Of a DNA stretch of 64,000 nucleotides, positions 54,748 through 63,660 are shown piece by piece. Below the pieces are notes generated by a model, which worked only from the letters and a program-made list of their open reading frames with translations, was not told the DNA's origin and made no database searches. This stretch comes from Bradyrhizobium manausense (GTDB lineage Bacteria; Pseudomonadota; Alphaproteobacteria; Rhizobiales; Xanthobacteraceae): positions 310,001-374,000 of the forward strand of contig NZ_JAFCKB010000006.1 of NCBI RefSeq assembly GCF_018130615.1. Direction: 5' to 3'. The position numbers were made by a program, and so were the translations under genes. The number at the start of each line of letters is the position of its first letter. The stretch's first letter is position 1.

Positions 54748-56061
54748 ATGAGCGATTTCGACAGGCGAAGTGTGCTTAAAGCCGGCCTGGGCGGCGCAGC
54801 GTTGCTGGCTGGCCCAGGTATCGTCCCCGTCCGGGCTGCGGAGTGGACCAACACGCCGGAGCCGAACGCCTCTATCCGCGTGCTGCGCTGGAAGCAGTTC
54901 ATCCAGGCCGAGTTCGACAAGTTCGCCGAGCAGACCAAGAAGTTCTCCGAGAAGACCGGCATCAAGGTGAAGCTCGAGGCCGAGAGCTGGGAAGACATTC
55001 GCCCCAAGGCCGCGGTCGCCGCCAACGTCGGCGCCGGTCCCGATCTCATCATCGGGACGCTCGATGACCCCTTCAAATTCCCCGAGAAGCTGATCGACAT
55101 GACCGATGTCGCCGACTATCTCGGCAAGCAGTATGGCGGCTGGTACCCGGTGGCCGAGCGCTACGGCAAGAAAGGCAACGGCTGGATCGCCATTCCGCAA
55201 GGCGCGACCGGCGGCTGTCTGAACTACCGCATCAGCCACGTGAAAGCCGCGGGCTTCGAGCAATTCCCCAAGGACACCGACGGCTTCCTCAAGCTGTGCC
55301 AGGCCCTGAAGAAGAACAACACGCCGGCGGGCTTCGCGCTCGGCCATGCTACGGGCGATGCCAACGGCTGGTGCCAGTGGGCGCTGTGGGCGTTCGGCGG
55401 CAAGGTTGTCAACGACAAGAACGAGGTCGTGATCGACTCGCCGGAGACGATCGCCGCGATCGAATACGTGAAGCAGCTCTATGCGACGTTCATTCCGGGC
55501 GTGCTGTCGTGGAACGATAGCAACAACAACAAGGCGTTCCTGAACGGCGAGCTCAGCCTCACCCTGAACGGCATCTCGATCTGGACCGTCGGCAAGAACT
55601 CGACCGATCCGAAGCAGCAGGAGATCGCCAAGGACATGGATCATGCGCCGATGCCGATCGGGCCCGTGGGCGTGCCGACCGAGCAGCAGAACGTCCTCGT
55701 CTACTACGGCTACAAGCACTCGAAGTATCCGAAGGCGGTCAAGGAATACATCAAGTTCATGATGGACAAGGAGAACTACGACGCCTGGGAGGTCGCCTCC
55801 AACGGCTACGTCTCGCCGCCGCTCCCGGCCTATAACGACAATCCGGTGTGGACCTCCGATCCCAAGATCACGCCGTATCGCGACTGTCTGAAGCGCTGCC
55901 GCGATAACGGCTATGCCGGCGATCTTGGCTATGCCTCGGCCGCCGTCATGGGCGACTTCGTCGTGGTCGATATGTTCGCGGAAGCCGCCTCCGGCTCGGC
56001 CACGCCGCAGGAGGCAGCGAAACGCGCCGCCGAGCGCGCCAAGCGCTACTACCAGGTCTGA
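54748..56061 (+). CDS. ABC sugar-binding protein (Tat signal)
   Basis: 437 residues. The N-terminus FDRRSVLKAGLGGAALLAG is a twin-arginine signal ending near VRAAEW, so the protein is probably exported folded. The rest is a family 1 solute-binding protein (RVLRWKQFIQAEFDKFAEQTKKFSEKTGIKVK, AANVGAGPDLIIGTLDDPFKFPEK). It delivers a sugar or sugar acid to the CUT1 permeases. Ligand is not readable but should match the dehydratase pathway. Confidence 0.93.
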   Translation: MSDFDRRSVLKAGLGGAALLAGPGIVPVRAAEWTNTPEPNASIRVLRWKQFIQAEFDKFAEQTKKFSEKTGIKVKLEAESWEDIRPKAAVAANVGAGPDLIIGTLDDPFKFPEKLIDMTDVADYLGKQYGGWYPVAERYGKKGNGWIAIPQGATGGCLNYRISHVKAAGFEQFPKDTDGFLKLCQALKKNNTPAGFALGHATGDANGWCQWALWAFGGKVVNDKNEVVIDSPETIAAIEYVKQLYATFIPGVLSWNDSNNNKAFLNGELSLTLNGISIWTVGKNSTDPKQQEIAKDMDHAPMPIGPVGVPTEQQNVLVYYGYKHSKYPKAVKEYIKFMMDKENYDAWEVASNGYVSPPLPAYNDNPVWTSDPKITPYRDCLKRCRDNGYAGDLGYASAAVMGDFVVVDMFAEAASGSATPQEAAKRAAERAKRYYQV

Positions 56062-56126
56062 TCCGCTAGCGCGGCGGCGTCCAGTTCGCTGGGCGCCGCC
56101 GTTGTCGTTCTTTTTGGGAGTCCGAC

Positions 56127-57074
56127 ATGGCCGTTATCGCCGAGCCCGTCGCCGCGCAGATCAAGCGCAGCAGCTTGTGGACCAGGGCGTTCGAAAGCCG
56201 GAATTTTCTCGGCGCCATGTTCATGGTGCCGGCGATCGCCATCCTGATCCTCTTTCTGGCTTATCCGCTGGCGCTCGGGTTCTGGCTCGGCATGACCGAC
56301 ACCAAGATCGGTGGCGTCGGCCGTTTCATCGGCTTCCAGAACTTCGTCTCGCTGTCCAAGGACAGCGTGTTCTGGCTGTCGGTGTTCAATACCATTTTCT
56401 ACACGGTGTTCGCGAGCATCGTGAAGTTCGCGGTCGGGCTCTATCTGGCCCTGCTGCTCAACGAGCGGCTGCCGTTCAAGTCGATGGTCCGCGCCATCGT
56501 GCTGTTGCCCTTCGTGGTGCCGACCGTGCTGTCGGCGATCGCCTTCTGGTGGATCTATGACAGCCAGTTCTCGATCATCTCCTGGGTGCTGATCAAGGCG
56601 GGCCTGCTAACCCACTACATCGATTTCCTCGGCGATCCCTGGAATGCGCGCTGGTCCGTCGTGCTCGCCAACATCTGGCGCGGCGTGCCCTTCGTCGCGA
56701 TCACGCTGCTGGCGGGATTGCAGACCATCTCGCCGTCGCTCTACGAGGCCGCAAACCTCGACGGCGCCACCAACATGCAGCGCTTCCGCCACATCACGCT
56801 GCCGATGCTGTCGCCGATCATCGCGGTCGTGATGACGTTCTCGGTGCTGATGACCTTTACCGACTTCCAGCTCATCTACACCATCACGCGCGGTGGTCCG
56901 ATCAATGCGACGCACCTGATGGCGACGCTGTCGTTCCAGCGCGCCATCACCGGCGGCAACCTTGGCGAGGGCGCGGCGATCTCGAATGCGATGATCCCGT
57001 TCCTGGTCGCGGCGATCCTGCTCAGCTTCTTCGGGCTTCAACGCTCACGCTGGCAGCAGGGCGGGAGGGACTGA
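56127..57074 (+). CDS. ABC sugar permease 1 (CUT1)
   Basis: 315 residues, six membrane segments. The coupling EAA loop is EAANLDGATNMQRFRHITLPML, which docks to the ATPase. GGGAG precedes ATG 56127, and the stop lies 2 nt before the next ATG. It belongs to the MalF/UgpA side of the importer. Confidence 0.93.
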   Translation: MAVIAEPVAAQIKRSSLWTRAFESRNFLGAMFMVPAIAILILFLAYPLALGFWLGMTDTKIGGVGRFIGFQNFVSLSKDSVFWLSVFNTIFYTVFASIVKFAVGLYLALLLNERLPFKSMVRAIVLLPFVVPTVLSAIAFWWIYDSQFSIISWVLIKAGLLTHYIDFLGDPWNARWSVVLANIWRGVPFVAITLLAGLQTISPSLYEAANLDGATNMQRFRHITLPMLSPIIAVVMTFSVLMTFTDFQLIYTITRGGPINATHLMATLSFQRAITGGNLGEGAAISNAMIPFLVAAILLSFFGLQRSRWQQGGRD

Positions 57075-57076
57075 CC

Positions 57077-57952
57077 ATGACCACCGTAGACGATCAAAGC
57101 GTCGGAATGGACTATCTGGAGAGTTTTCCGCGGAAGTTCCTGCGCGTTTATCTCCCGCTCGGTCTGATCATCCTCTTCCTGCTGTTTCCGTTCTACTGGA
57201 TGGCGGTGACGACGTTCAAACCCGACGCGGAAATGTACGACTACGAGAAGTACAATCCGTTCCTGATCGCGCACCCGACCCTGGAGCACATCAAGAAGCT
57301 GTTCTTCGACACCGACTATCCGCTGTGGATGTGGAACACGGTGATCGTCTCGGTGTCCTCGACCTTCATCTCGCTGTTCGCCAGTGTCTGCGCGGCCTAT
57401 GCGATCGAGCGCCTGCGCTACAAGGGCTCGCGCTATGTCGGCCTCGCGATCTTCCTCGGCTATTTGGTCCCGCCCTCGATCCTTTTCATTCCGCTGGCGG
57501 CGATCGTATTCCAGCTCGGCCTGTTCGACGGCAATCTGGCGTTGATCCTGACCTATCCGACCTTCCTGATCCCGTTCTGCACCTGGCTGCTGATGGGCTA
57601 TTTCCGCACCATTCCCTACGAGCTGGAGGAATGCGCACTGATCGACGGCGCCACGCGGCTTCAGATCCTGGTCAAGATCACGCTGCCGCTGTCGCTCCCA
57701 GGGGTGATTTCGGCCGGCATCTTCGCCTTCACGCTGTCCTGGAACGAGTTCATCTACGCGCTGACCTTCATCTCCTCGTCGGAGAACAAGACCATTCCGG
57801 TCGGCGCCATCACCGAGCTCGTCAATGGCGACGTCTATCATTGGGGTGCGCTGATGGCGGCGGCCCTGACTGGCTCGGTCCCCGTAGTTATCCTTTATTC
57901 CTTCTTCGTAGAGTACTATGTGTCGGCGATGACCGGCGCCGTGAAGGAATGA
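57077..57952 (+). CDS. ABC sugar permease 2 (CUT1)
   Basis: 291 residues, six membrane segments. The coupling loop is EECALIDGATRLQILVKITLPLSLPG, as in MalG/UgpE proteins. It completes the importer with the preceding permease, ATPase and binding protein. Confidence 0.93.
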   Translation: MTTVDDQSVGMDYLESFPRKFLRVYLPLGLIILFLLFPFYWMAVTTFKPDAEMYDYEKYNPFLIAHPTLEHIKKLFFDTDYPLWMWNTVIVSVSSTFISLFASVCAAYAIERLRYKGSRYVGLAIFLGYLVPPSILFIPLAAIVFQLGLFDGNLALILTYPTFLIPFCTWLLMGYFRTIPYELEECALIDGATRLQILVKITLPLSLPGVISAGIFAFTLSWNEFIYALTFISSSENKTIPVGAITELVNGDVYHWGALMAAALTGSVPVVILYSFFVEYYVSAMTGAVKE

Positions 57953-58027
57953 TCGCGGGGCCTGCCTGAGAACGCGCCAACGGGTTTCAAGAGCGGCGCG
58001 TTCCGGCCAATAAGAAGGAGTAGGCTC

Positions 58028-59014
58028 TTGCACATTCTGGTTCTGGGCGCGGCTGGCATGGTCGGCCGCAAATTGTGTGAACGTCTCTTGCGCGACGGCC
58101 GTCTCGGCAAGAGCGACATCACCAAATTGACCATGCATGACGTGGTCGAGCCCAAGAAGCCGGAGAAAGCCGGTTTTCCGGTCGAGACCGTCGCGGGCGA
58201 TTTCGCCGTCCCCGGCGCTGCCGAAAAGCTGATCGCCGGCCGCCCGGACGTGATCTTCCATCTCGCCGCGATCGTCTCGGGCGAGGCCGAACTCGATTTC
58301 GACAAGGGCTACCGCATCAACCTCGACGGCACGCGGATGTTGCTCGACGCGATCAGGCTCGTCGGCGGCGGCTACAAGCCCCGCGTGGTGTTCACGTCCT
58401 CGATCGCGGTGTTTGGCGCCCCGTTCCCGGATGCGATCGGCGACGAGTTCTTCCATACGCCGCTGCTCAGCTACGGTACCCAGAAGGCGATCGGCGAATT
58501 GCTGCTGGCCGACTATTCCCGCCGCGGCTTCTTGGACGGGATCGGCATTCGCCTGCCGACCATCTGCATCCGTCCCGGTCTGCCCAACAAAGCGGCATCG
58601 GGCTTCTTCTCCAACATCCTGCGCGAGCCGCTGGCCGGCAAGGAGGCGATCCTCCCGGTGTCCGAGGACGTCCGCCACTGGCACGCGACGCCGCGCTCGG
58701 CCGTCGGCTTCCTGCTGCATGCTGGAACCATGGATCTCGCCAAGGTCGGTCCGCGCCGCAACCTGACCATGCCGGGCCTGTCGGCTACCGTCGGCGAGCA
58801 GATCGCCGCGCTGAAGCGGGTCGCGGGTGACAAGGTCGCAGCCCGCATCAAGCGGGAGCCCGATCCCTTCATCGTCGGCATCGTCGGCGGCTGGCCGCGC
58901 AACTTCGACGCAAAGCGGTCGCTCGAGCTCGGCTTCACCACTGCCGAGAAGACTTTCGACGACATCATCCGCATTCACATCGAAGACGAGCTCGGCGGCA
59001 ATTTCGTCGCCTGA
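58028..59014 (+). CDS. denD: NAD-dependent SDR, D-erythronate dehydrogenase-like (DenD)
   Basis: 328 residues. Extended SDR with a Rossmann loop (VLGAAGMVGRKL), a catalytic YxxxK (SYGTQKAIGE) and FHLAAIVSGEAELDFDKGYRINLDGTR. The overall pattern matches proteins annotated as D-erythronate dehydrogenase. The start is TTG 58028 with AGAAGGAG upstream. It lies between the sugar importer and the kinase, so it may oxidise the imported sugar acid or an aldose. D-erythronate itself is one possibility, and a different aldonate is equally open. Confidence 0.8.
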   Translation: MHILVLGAAGMVGRKLCERLLRDGRLGKSDITKLTMHDVVEPKKPEKAGFPVETVAGDFAVPGAAEKLIAGRPDVIFHLAAIVSGEAELDFDKGYRINLDGTRMLLDAIRLVGGGYKPRVVFTSSIAVFGAPFPDAIGDEFFHTPLLSYGTQKAIGELLLADYSRRGFLDGIGIRLPTICIRPGLPNKAASGFFSNILREPLAGKEAILPVSEDVRHWHATPRSAVGFLLHAGTMDLAKVGPRRNLTMPGLSATVGEQIAALKRVAGDKVAARIKREPDPFIVGIVGGWPRNFDAKRSLELGFTTAEKTFDDIIRIHIEDELGGNFVA

Positions 59015-59022
59015 TCTAACCG

Positions 59023-60000
59023 ATGAATAGCCGGGATATGACGATGGCGAGCGTAGCTTGCATCGGTGAATGCATGGTCGAGCTTCGGCAGGCTCAGGGC
59101 GGGCAGGCCGGCGGCCTGTTCTCGCGCGGCTTCGGCGGCGACACTCTCAACACGGCGGTGTATCTGGCGCGGCTCGATGTCAAGGTCGACTATCTCACCG
59201 CGCTCGGCGACGACGGCATGAGCGACGAGATGATCGCAGCCTGGAATGCCGAGGGCGTTGGCACGCGGCGCGTGGTGCGACTGCCGGGCAAGCTGCCCGG
59301 CCTCTACATGATCCAGCTGGATGCCAATGGTGAGCGCCAGTTCTTCCACTGGCGCGACAGTGCGGCCGCGCGGCAGTTGATGAGCCTGCCGGAGACCGAC
59401 GAGCTGCTCAACTCGCTGATGAGCTACGACATCGTCTATCTCTCCGCGATTACGCTCTCGATCTATGATGCCGCCGGGCGCGACCGGCTGTTCGCGGCGA
59501 TCAAGCGTGCGCGTCTGCTCGGCACCCGTTTCGTGTTCGACACCAACTTCCGCGCGCGCGGCTGGCCGGATCGCGACGTCGCGCGTGAGGTGTTTGCGGC
59601 GGCGTTCGCGGCTGCCGACATCGTGCTGACCTCGACCGAGGATATGCTGGCGCTCTATCCCGGCGAAAGTCCTGAGCAATTGATGGCGCGCATCCCGACG
59701 CCTGAGCTGGTGTTCCGGCTTGCCGAGCCGGTCAGCCTGCTGCGCTTCCCCGGCGGGACCAGCGAGGTCCGCGCCGAACCCATGACCAAGCCGGTCGTCG
59801 ACACCACGGCGGCCGGCGACAGCTTTGCCGCGGCCTATATCGCGGCCCGGCTCGGCGGTTCCGAGCCGGTGGAGGCGGCCCAGGCCGGCCATCGTCTCGC
59901 CAGCCTCGTGATCTGCTATCCCGGCGCCATCATTCCGGGCTATGCCATGCCACCGAAGAAGCGGCATCGTCCGGCGCCCACGCGCCAGGCGACCAAGTAA
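59023..60000 (+). CDS. kdgK: PfkB-family 2-keto-3-deoxygluconate-type kinase
   Basis: 325 residues. Ribokinase fold: CIGECMVELRQ at the start, FGGDTLNTAVYLARL, and the anion-hole/catalytic motif DTTAAGDSFAAAY (Ala where Gly is more usual). A basic tail ends the protein. An internal ATG at 59044 could be the true start; neither has a strong ribosome site. It should phosphorylate KDG or a close analogue for the following aldolase. Confidence 0.85.
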   Translation: MNSRDMTMASVACIGECMVELRQAQGGQAGGLFSRGFGGDTLNTAVYLARLDVKVDYLTALGDDGMSDEMIAAWNAEGVGTRRVVRLPGKLPGLYMIQLDANGERQFFHWRDSAAARQLMSLPETDELLNSLMSYDIVYLSAITLSIYDAAGRDRLFAAIKRARLLGTRFVFDTNFRARGWPDRDVAREVFAAAFAAADIVLTSTEDMLALYPGESPEQLMARIPTPELVFRLAEPVSLLRFPGGTSEVRAEPMTKPVVDTTAAGDSFAAAYIAARLGGSEPVEAAQAGHRLASLVICYPGAIIPGYAMPPKKRHRPAPTRQATK

Positions 60001-60018
60001 ACGAAAAGATCCCTTAAG

Positions 60019-60669
60019 ATGACCACCACCGCCCAACAGAACCACCTCGTCGCGCTGTTCAAGGCCGCGACCGTCATTCCCGTCCTCACCATCGAGCGTA
60101 TCCAGGACGCCGTGCCGCTGGCGAAAGCGCTGGTGGCCGGCGGCGTCCGCACGCTGGAGGTGACCATGCGCACCCCCGTTGCGATCGAGGCGGCGCGGGC
60201 GATGATGGCCGAAGTGCCCGATGCGGTCGTCGGCATCGGCACCATTCTCAATCCGGCCGACTTCACCCGTGTCGAGAAGCTCGGCGTCGCATTCGGCATC
60301 AGCCCGGGCCTGACCCCCGATCTCCTCAAGGTCGCCGCCGATAGCTCGCTGCCGTTCGCGCCGGGCATTGCCACGGCGTCCGAGCTGATGACGGCGCTGT
60401 CCTACGGCTTCGACGTCGCAAAGTTCTTCCCGGCCGAGCAGGCCGGCGGCATCAAGGGCCTGCGTTCGCTTGGCGGGCCGTTCCCGAACGTGCGGTTCTG
60501 CCCGACCGGCGGGGTCGGCGAGGCCAATGCGGCGACCTGGCTTGCCGAACCCAACGTGGTCTGTGTTGGCGGTTCCTGGCTGTGCCCGACGGCGGAGATC
60601 AAGGCGGGGAACTGGGCCGGCATAACTGCCATCTGCCAGCGCACCCTCCAGGCCCTTAAACCTGCGTGA
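60019..60669 (+). CDS. eda: KDPG/KHG-type aldolase
   Basis: 216 residues. The class I aldolase has VIPVLTIERIQDAVPLAKALVAGGVRTLEVTMRT, VGIGTILNPADF, and the Schiff-base lysine region DVAKFFPAEQAGG. It cleaves 2-keto-3-deoxy-6-phosphogluconate (or the galactonate or a 4-hydroxy-2-oxoglutarate) to pyruvate and glyceraldehyde 3-phosphate. It completes the Entner-Doudoroff-like end of the pathway set up by the importer, dehydratase and kinase. Confidence 0.92.
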   Translation: MTTTAQQNHLVALFKAATVIPVLTIERIQDAVPLAKALVAGGVRTLEVTMRTPVAIEAARAMMAEVPDAVVGIGTILNPADFTRVEKLGVAFGISPGLTPDLLKVAADSSLPFAPGIATASELMTALSYGFDVAKFFPAEQAGGIKGLRSLGGPFPNVRFCPTGGVGEANAATWLAEPNVVCVGGSWLCPTAEIKAGNWAGITAICQRTLQALKPA

Positions 60670-60729
60670 AGTCTTGCCATCCCTGGGCTAAGACTTAGGT
60701 CAGCAAGAGACCGCCAGGGAGAAAAGACC

Positions 60730-61899
60730 ATGACCGCCAGCATCGTCGGATGGGCGCATACGCCATTCGGCAAGTTCGACACCGAAACCGTCGAAAGCCT
60801 CGTCACCCGCGTCGCGAATGAGGCGATGGCCGATGCCGGCATTTCGGCCTCCGACGTCGACGAGATCGTGCTCGGCCATTTCAACGCCGGCTTCTCGGCG
60901 CAGGATTTTACCGCCTCGCTGGTGCTCCAGGCCGACCCGAAGCTGCGCTTCAAGCCGGCGACCCGGGTCGAGAACGCCTGCGCCACCGGCTCTGCTGCGG
61001 TCCATCAGGGCCTGCGGGCGATCGCCGCAGGGGCAGCAAAAATCGTGCTGGTCGTCGGTGTCGAGCAGATGACGCGTACGCCGGGCCCCGAGATCGGCAA
61101 GAACCTGCTCAAGGCGTCCTATCTGCCGGAGGACGGCGACACCGTCGGCGGTTTTGCCGGCGTATTCGGCAAGATCGCCAGCTCTTATTTCCAGAAATAC
61201 GGTGACCAGTCCGATGCACTGGCGCTGATCGCGGCCAAGAACCACAAGAACGGCGTCGCCAATCCCTTCGCCCAGATGCGCAAGGATTTCGGCTTCGACT
61301 TCTGCCGCGCCGAGAGCGAGAAGAACCCCTATGTCGCGGGTCCCCTGAAGCGTACCGACTGCTCGCTGGTCTCCGACGGTGCGGCGGCGCTGGTGCTGGC
61401 CGATACCGAGACCGCCAAGGGCATGAGCAAGTCGATCGGCTTCCGCGCCACTGCGCATGCCCAGGACTTCCTGCCGATGTCCAAGCGCGACATCCTCCAG
61501 TTCGAGGGCTGCACGGTCGCCTGGCAGCGTGCACTGGAAAAGGCCGGTGTGACGCTCAACGATCTCTCGTTCGTCGAGACCCACGACTGTTTCACCGTCG
61601 CCGAGCTGATCGAGTACGAAGCGATGGGCCTGACGCCGAAGGGGCAGGGCGCCCGCGCCATCAAGGAAGGCTGGACGCTCAAGGACGGCAAGCTGCCGGT
61701 CAATCCGTCCGGCGGCTTGAAGGCCAAGGGCCATCCGATCGGCGCCACCGGCGTCTCCATGCATGTGATGACCGCGATGCAGCTTGCAGGGCAGGCGCCG
61801 GAAGGCATGCAGCTGAAGAACGCCAAGCTTGGCGGCATCTTCAACATGGGCGGCGCCGCGGTCGCCAACTACGTCTCCGTCCTGGAGCCGCTGAAGTAA
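60730..61899 (+). CDS. Thiolase (acetyl-CoA acetyltransferase/SCP2-type)
   Basis: 389 residues. Nucleophilic C84 in ENACATGSAA, His in FVETHDCFTVAE, and GGLKAKGHPIGATG near the C-terminus, all present, so it should be active. The style is of the SCP2/degradative thiolase group acting on 3-ketoacyl-CoA. It starts a block of acyl-CoA genes that continues with a CoA transferase and a thiolase-like protein. A strong terminator follows. Confidence 0.92.
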   Translation: MTASIVGWAHTPFGKFDTETVESLVTRVANEAMADAGISASDVDEIVLGHFNAGFSAQDFTASLVLQADPKLRFKPATRVENACATGSAAVHQGLRAIAAGAAKIVLVVGVEQMTRTPGPEIGKNLLKASYLPEDGDTVGGFAGVFGKIASSYFQKYGDQSDALALIAAKNHKNGVANPFAQMRKDFGFDFCRAESEKNPYVAGPLKRTDCSLVSDGAAALVLADTETAKGMSKSIGFRATAHAQDFLPMSKRDILQFEGCTVAWQRALEKAGVTLNDLSFVETHDCFTVAELIEYEAMGLTPKGQGARAIKEGWTLKDGKLPVNPSGGLKAKGHPIGATGVSMHVMTAMQLAGQAPEGMQLKNAKLGGIFNMGGAAVANYVSVLEPLK

Positions 61900-61909
61900 G
61901 CTCGCTCAG

Positions 61910-61949
61910 GGTGGGCAAAGGCGCCATGCGCCGTGCCCACCTCTTTCTT
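61910..61949 (+). terminator. Rho-independent-type terminator after thiolase
   Basis: GGTGGGCA / TGCCCACC outer stem and GGCGC-CAT-GCGCC inner hairpin, followed by TCTTTCTT. The best intrinsic terminator in the window; it separates the thiolase from the next small gene. Confidence 0.85.
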
Positions 61950-62016
61950 GCGCTAGATCATGGTGGGCCGGTTCCAGCCCGCCTTAATGCTCTGATTGAT
62001 TTGCAGGGAATGCATC

Positions 62017-62223
62017 ATGAGCACTGACTACGAAGATTCACTTTCTCTCGAGGCCCTCAACGATCGGATCGCGATCCTTGAGGATAATATCCGCCAGCTT
62101 ATCGAGCAGGCTGCTGCCGCATCCGGCGAGCAGAGCGAGTCGCGGATCGCCGACCGTATCAACCAGCAGAACGATGAACTCGACCGTCTCATGAAGATCC
62201 GCGAATCCCGCCAGAAGAAATAG
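62017..62223 (+). CDS. Small coiled-coil protein, 68 aa
   Basis: 68 residues, highly charged and almost wholly helical (LEALNDRIAILEDNIRQLIEQAAAASGEQSESRIADRINQQNDELDRLMKIRESRQKK), with a heptad-like pattern. ATG 62017 has AGGGA upstream. A short cytosolic coiled coil with no recognised family. It is followed after 118 nt by the CoA transferase. Confidence 0.65.
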   Translation: MSTDYEDSLSLEALNDRIAILEDNIRQLIEQAAAASGEQSESRIADRINQQNDELDRLMKIRESRQKK

Positions 62224-62341
62224 CTGCCGATTGCTGCGCATGCGGCCATACGCCGGCCGCCCTTGTGCGCCCGGCGTCGCTGCCGTTAGCTGGACCGAAA
62301 TCGCGGGGACATCTCAAGCCTGCGCAATCGGGAGTGAACGG

Positions 62342-63541
62342 ATGGGGCCGCTGAAGGGCATCAAGGTCATCGACATGACCACCGTGCTGATGGGGCCCTA
62401 TGCGACCCAGATGCTCGGCGACTACGGCGCCGAGGTGGTCAAGGTGGAATCGCTCGACGGCGACGTCACCCGCCTGATCGGTCCGATGCGGCACACCGGC
62501 ATGGGTCCGGTGTTTCTCAACACCAACCGCAGCAAGCGCTCGATCTGCCTTGACCTCAAGAAACCCGCTGGCCGTGAAGCTGTGCTGCGCCTGCTGACGG
62601 ACGCGGACGTGCTCGTCTACAACGTCCGTCCGCAGGCGATGGCGCGGCTTCAGCTCGGCTACGACGTCGTCTCCGCGATCAATCCGCGCCTCGTCTATGC
62701 CGGCGTGTTCGGTTTCGGCCAGGACGGGCCTTATGCCGCCAAGCCCGCCTATGACGACCTGATCCAGGGTGCCACGGCGCTTCCCGCGCTGATGGCGCAG
62801 ACCGGTGATGGCATTCCGCGCTACGTGCCGAATGCGCTGGTCGACCGCATCGTCGGCCTCACCGCCGTCGGCGCGATCTGCGCCAGCCTCGTGCATCGCG
62901 ATCGCACCGGGCGCGGCCAGCGCGTCGACATCCCGATGTTCGAGACCATGGCCGGCTTTGTCATGGGCGACCACATGGGTGGGCTCACCTATGAGCCGCC
63001 ACTCGACAAGGGCGGCTATGCCCGCCACCTCTCGCGCGACCGCAGGCCGTACAAGACTTCCGACGGCTATCTCAGCGTCATCGTCTACAACGACAAGCAG
63101 TGGGAGAATTTCTTCAAAGCGACGGGGCGTGACGATCTGCGTGCCGATCCCAAATTCGCGACGTTTGCTGGCCGCGCCGCCAATATCGACGTCGTCTACG
63201 CCGAGCTCGCGCGCATCTTCGAGACGCGCACGACGGCCGAGTGGATCGAGCTGCTGACCAAGGCCGACGTGCCCGTCATGCCGATGCACGACCTCGCGTC
63301 GATCCTGCACGATGAGCATCTGGAGGCGACCGGCTTCTTCCCGGTTGTCAACCACCCGACCGAAGGACCGATCCGCAGCATGAAGGTGACGGCGACCTGG
63401 TCGGAGACCGAGGCCGAACCGGTGCGCCTGGCGCCGCGGCTCAACGAGCACGGCGCGGAGATTTTGCGCGAGGTTGGATACACGCAGGACGAGATCGCCG
63501 CCATGGTCCGCGATGGCGTCACGCGCGCGGTGCCGGAGTAG
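62342..63541 (+). CDS. Family III CoA transferase (CaiB/BaiF-type)
   Basis: 399 residues. It opens GPLKGIKVIDMTTVLMGPYATQMLGDYGAEVVKVE, with RSKRSICLDLKKPAGREA and the catalytic Asp in KPAYDDLIQGATAL (D138 preferred), then RGQRVDIPMFETMAGF. It moves CoA between an acyl-CoA and a carboxylate; the acid is unknown. It belongs with the adjoining thiolase and thiolase-like genes. Confidence 0.92.
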   Translation: MGPLKGIKVIDMTTVLMGPYATQMLGDYGAEVVKVESLDGDVTRLIGPMRHTGMGPVFLNTNRSKRSICLDLKKPAGREAVLRLLTDADVLVYNVRPQAMARLQLGYDVVSAINPRLVYAGVFGFGQDGPYAAKPAYDDLIQGATALPALMAQTGDGIPRYVPNALVDRIVGLTAVGAICASLVHRDRTGRGQRVDIPMFETMAGFVMGDHMGGLTYEPPLDKGGYARHLSRDRRPYKTSDGYLSVIVYNDKQWENFFKATGRDDLRADPKFATFAGRAANIDVVYAELARIFETRTTAEWIELLTKADVPVMPMHDLASILHDEHLEATGFFPVVNHPTEGPIRSMKVTATWSETEAEPVRLAPRLNEHGAEILREVGYTQDEIAAMVRDGVTRAVPE

Positions 63542-63568
63542 GGGAGAATGATCAGGGCTCTCTCATCC

Positions 63569-63646
63569 GTCATTCCGGGGCTCGCGAAGCGAGAACCCGG
63601 AATCTCGAGATTCCGGGTTCGGCCCTTCGGGCCGTCCCGGAATGAC
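63569..63646. repeat. Dispersed palindromic element, copy 3
   Basis: The outer 11-bp arms GTCATTCCGGG / CCCGGAATGAC are perfect. They enclose hairpins CTCGC-GAA-GCGAG and GGCCC-TTC-GGGCC plus a CCCGGAATCTC / GAGATTCCGGG stem, giving a multibranched cruciform. It fills the gap between the CoA transferase and thiolase-like genes. The most regular of the three copies. Confidence 0.88.
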
Positions 63647-63660
63647 AAGGGGGCGGGAAC

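Noticed and set aside
53611-55719. 702-codon open frame opposite the ABC ATPase and binding protein
   Set aside because: It spans two real genes on the other strand and has shadow-type composition.
57038-58978. 646-codon open frame opposite permease 2 and the DenD-like gene
   Set aside because: It covers two well-supported genes and shows no domain.
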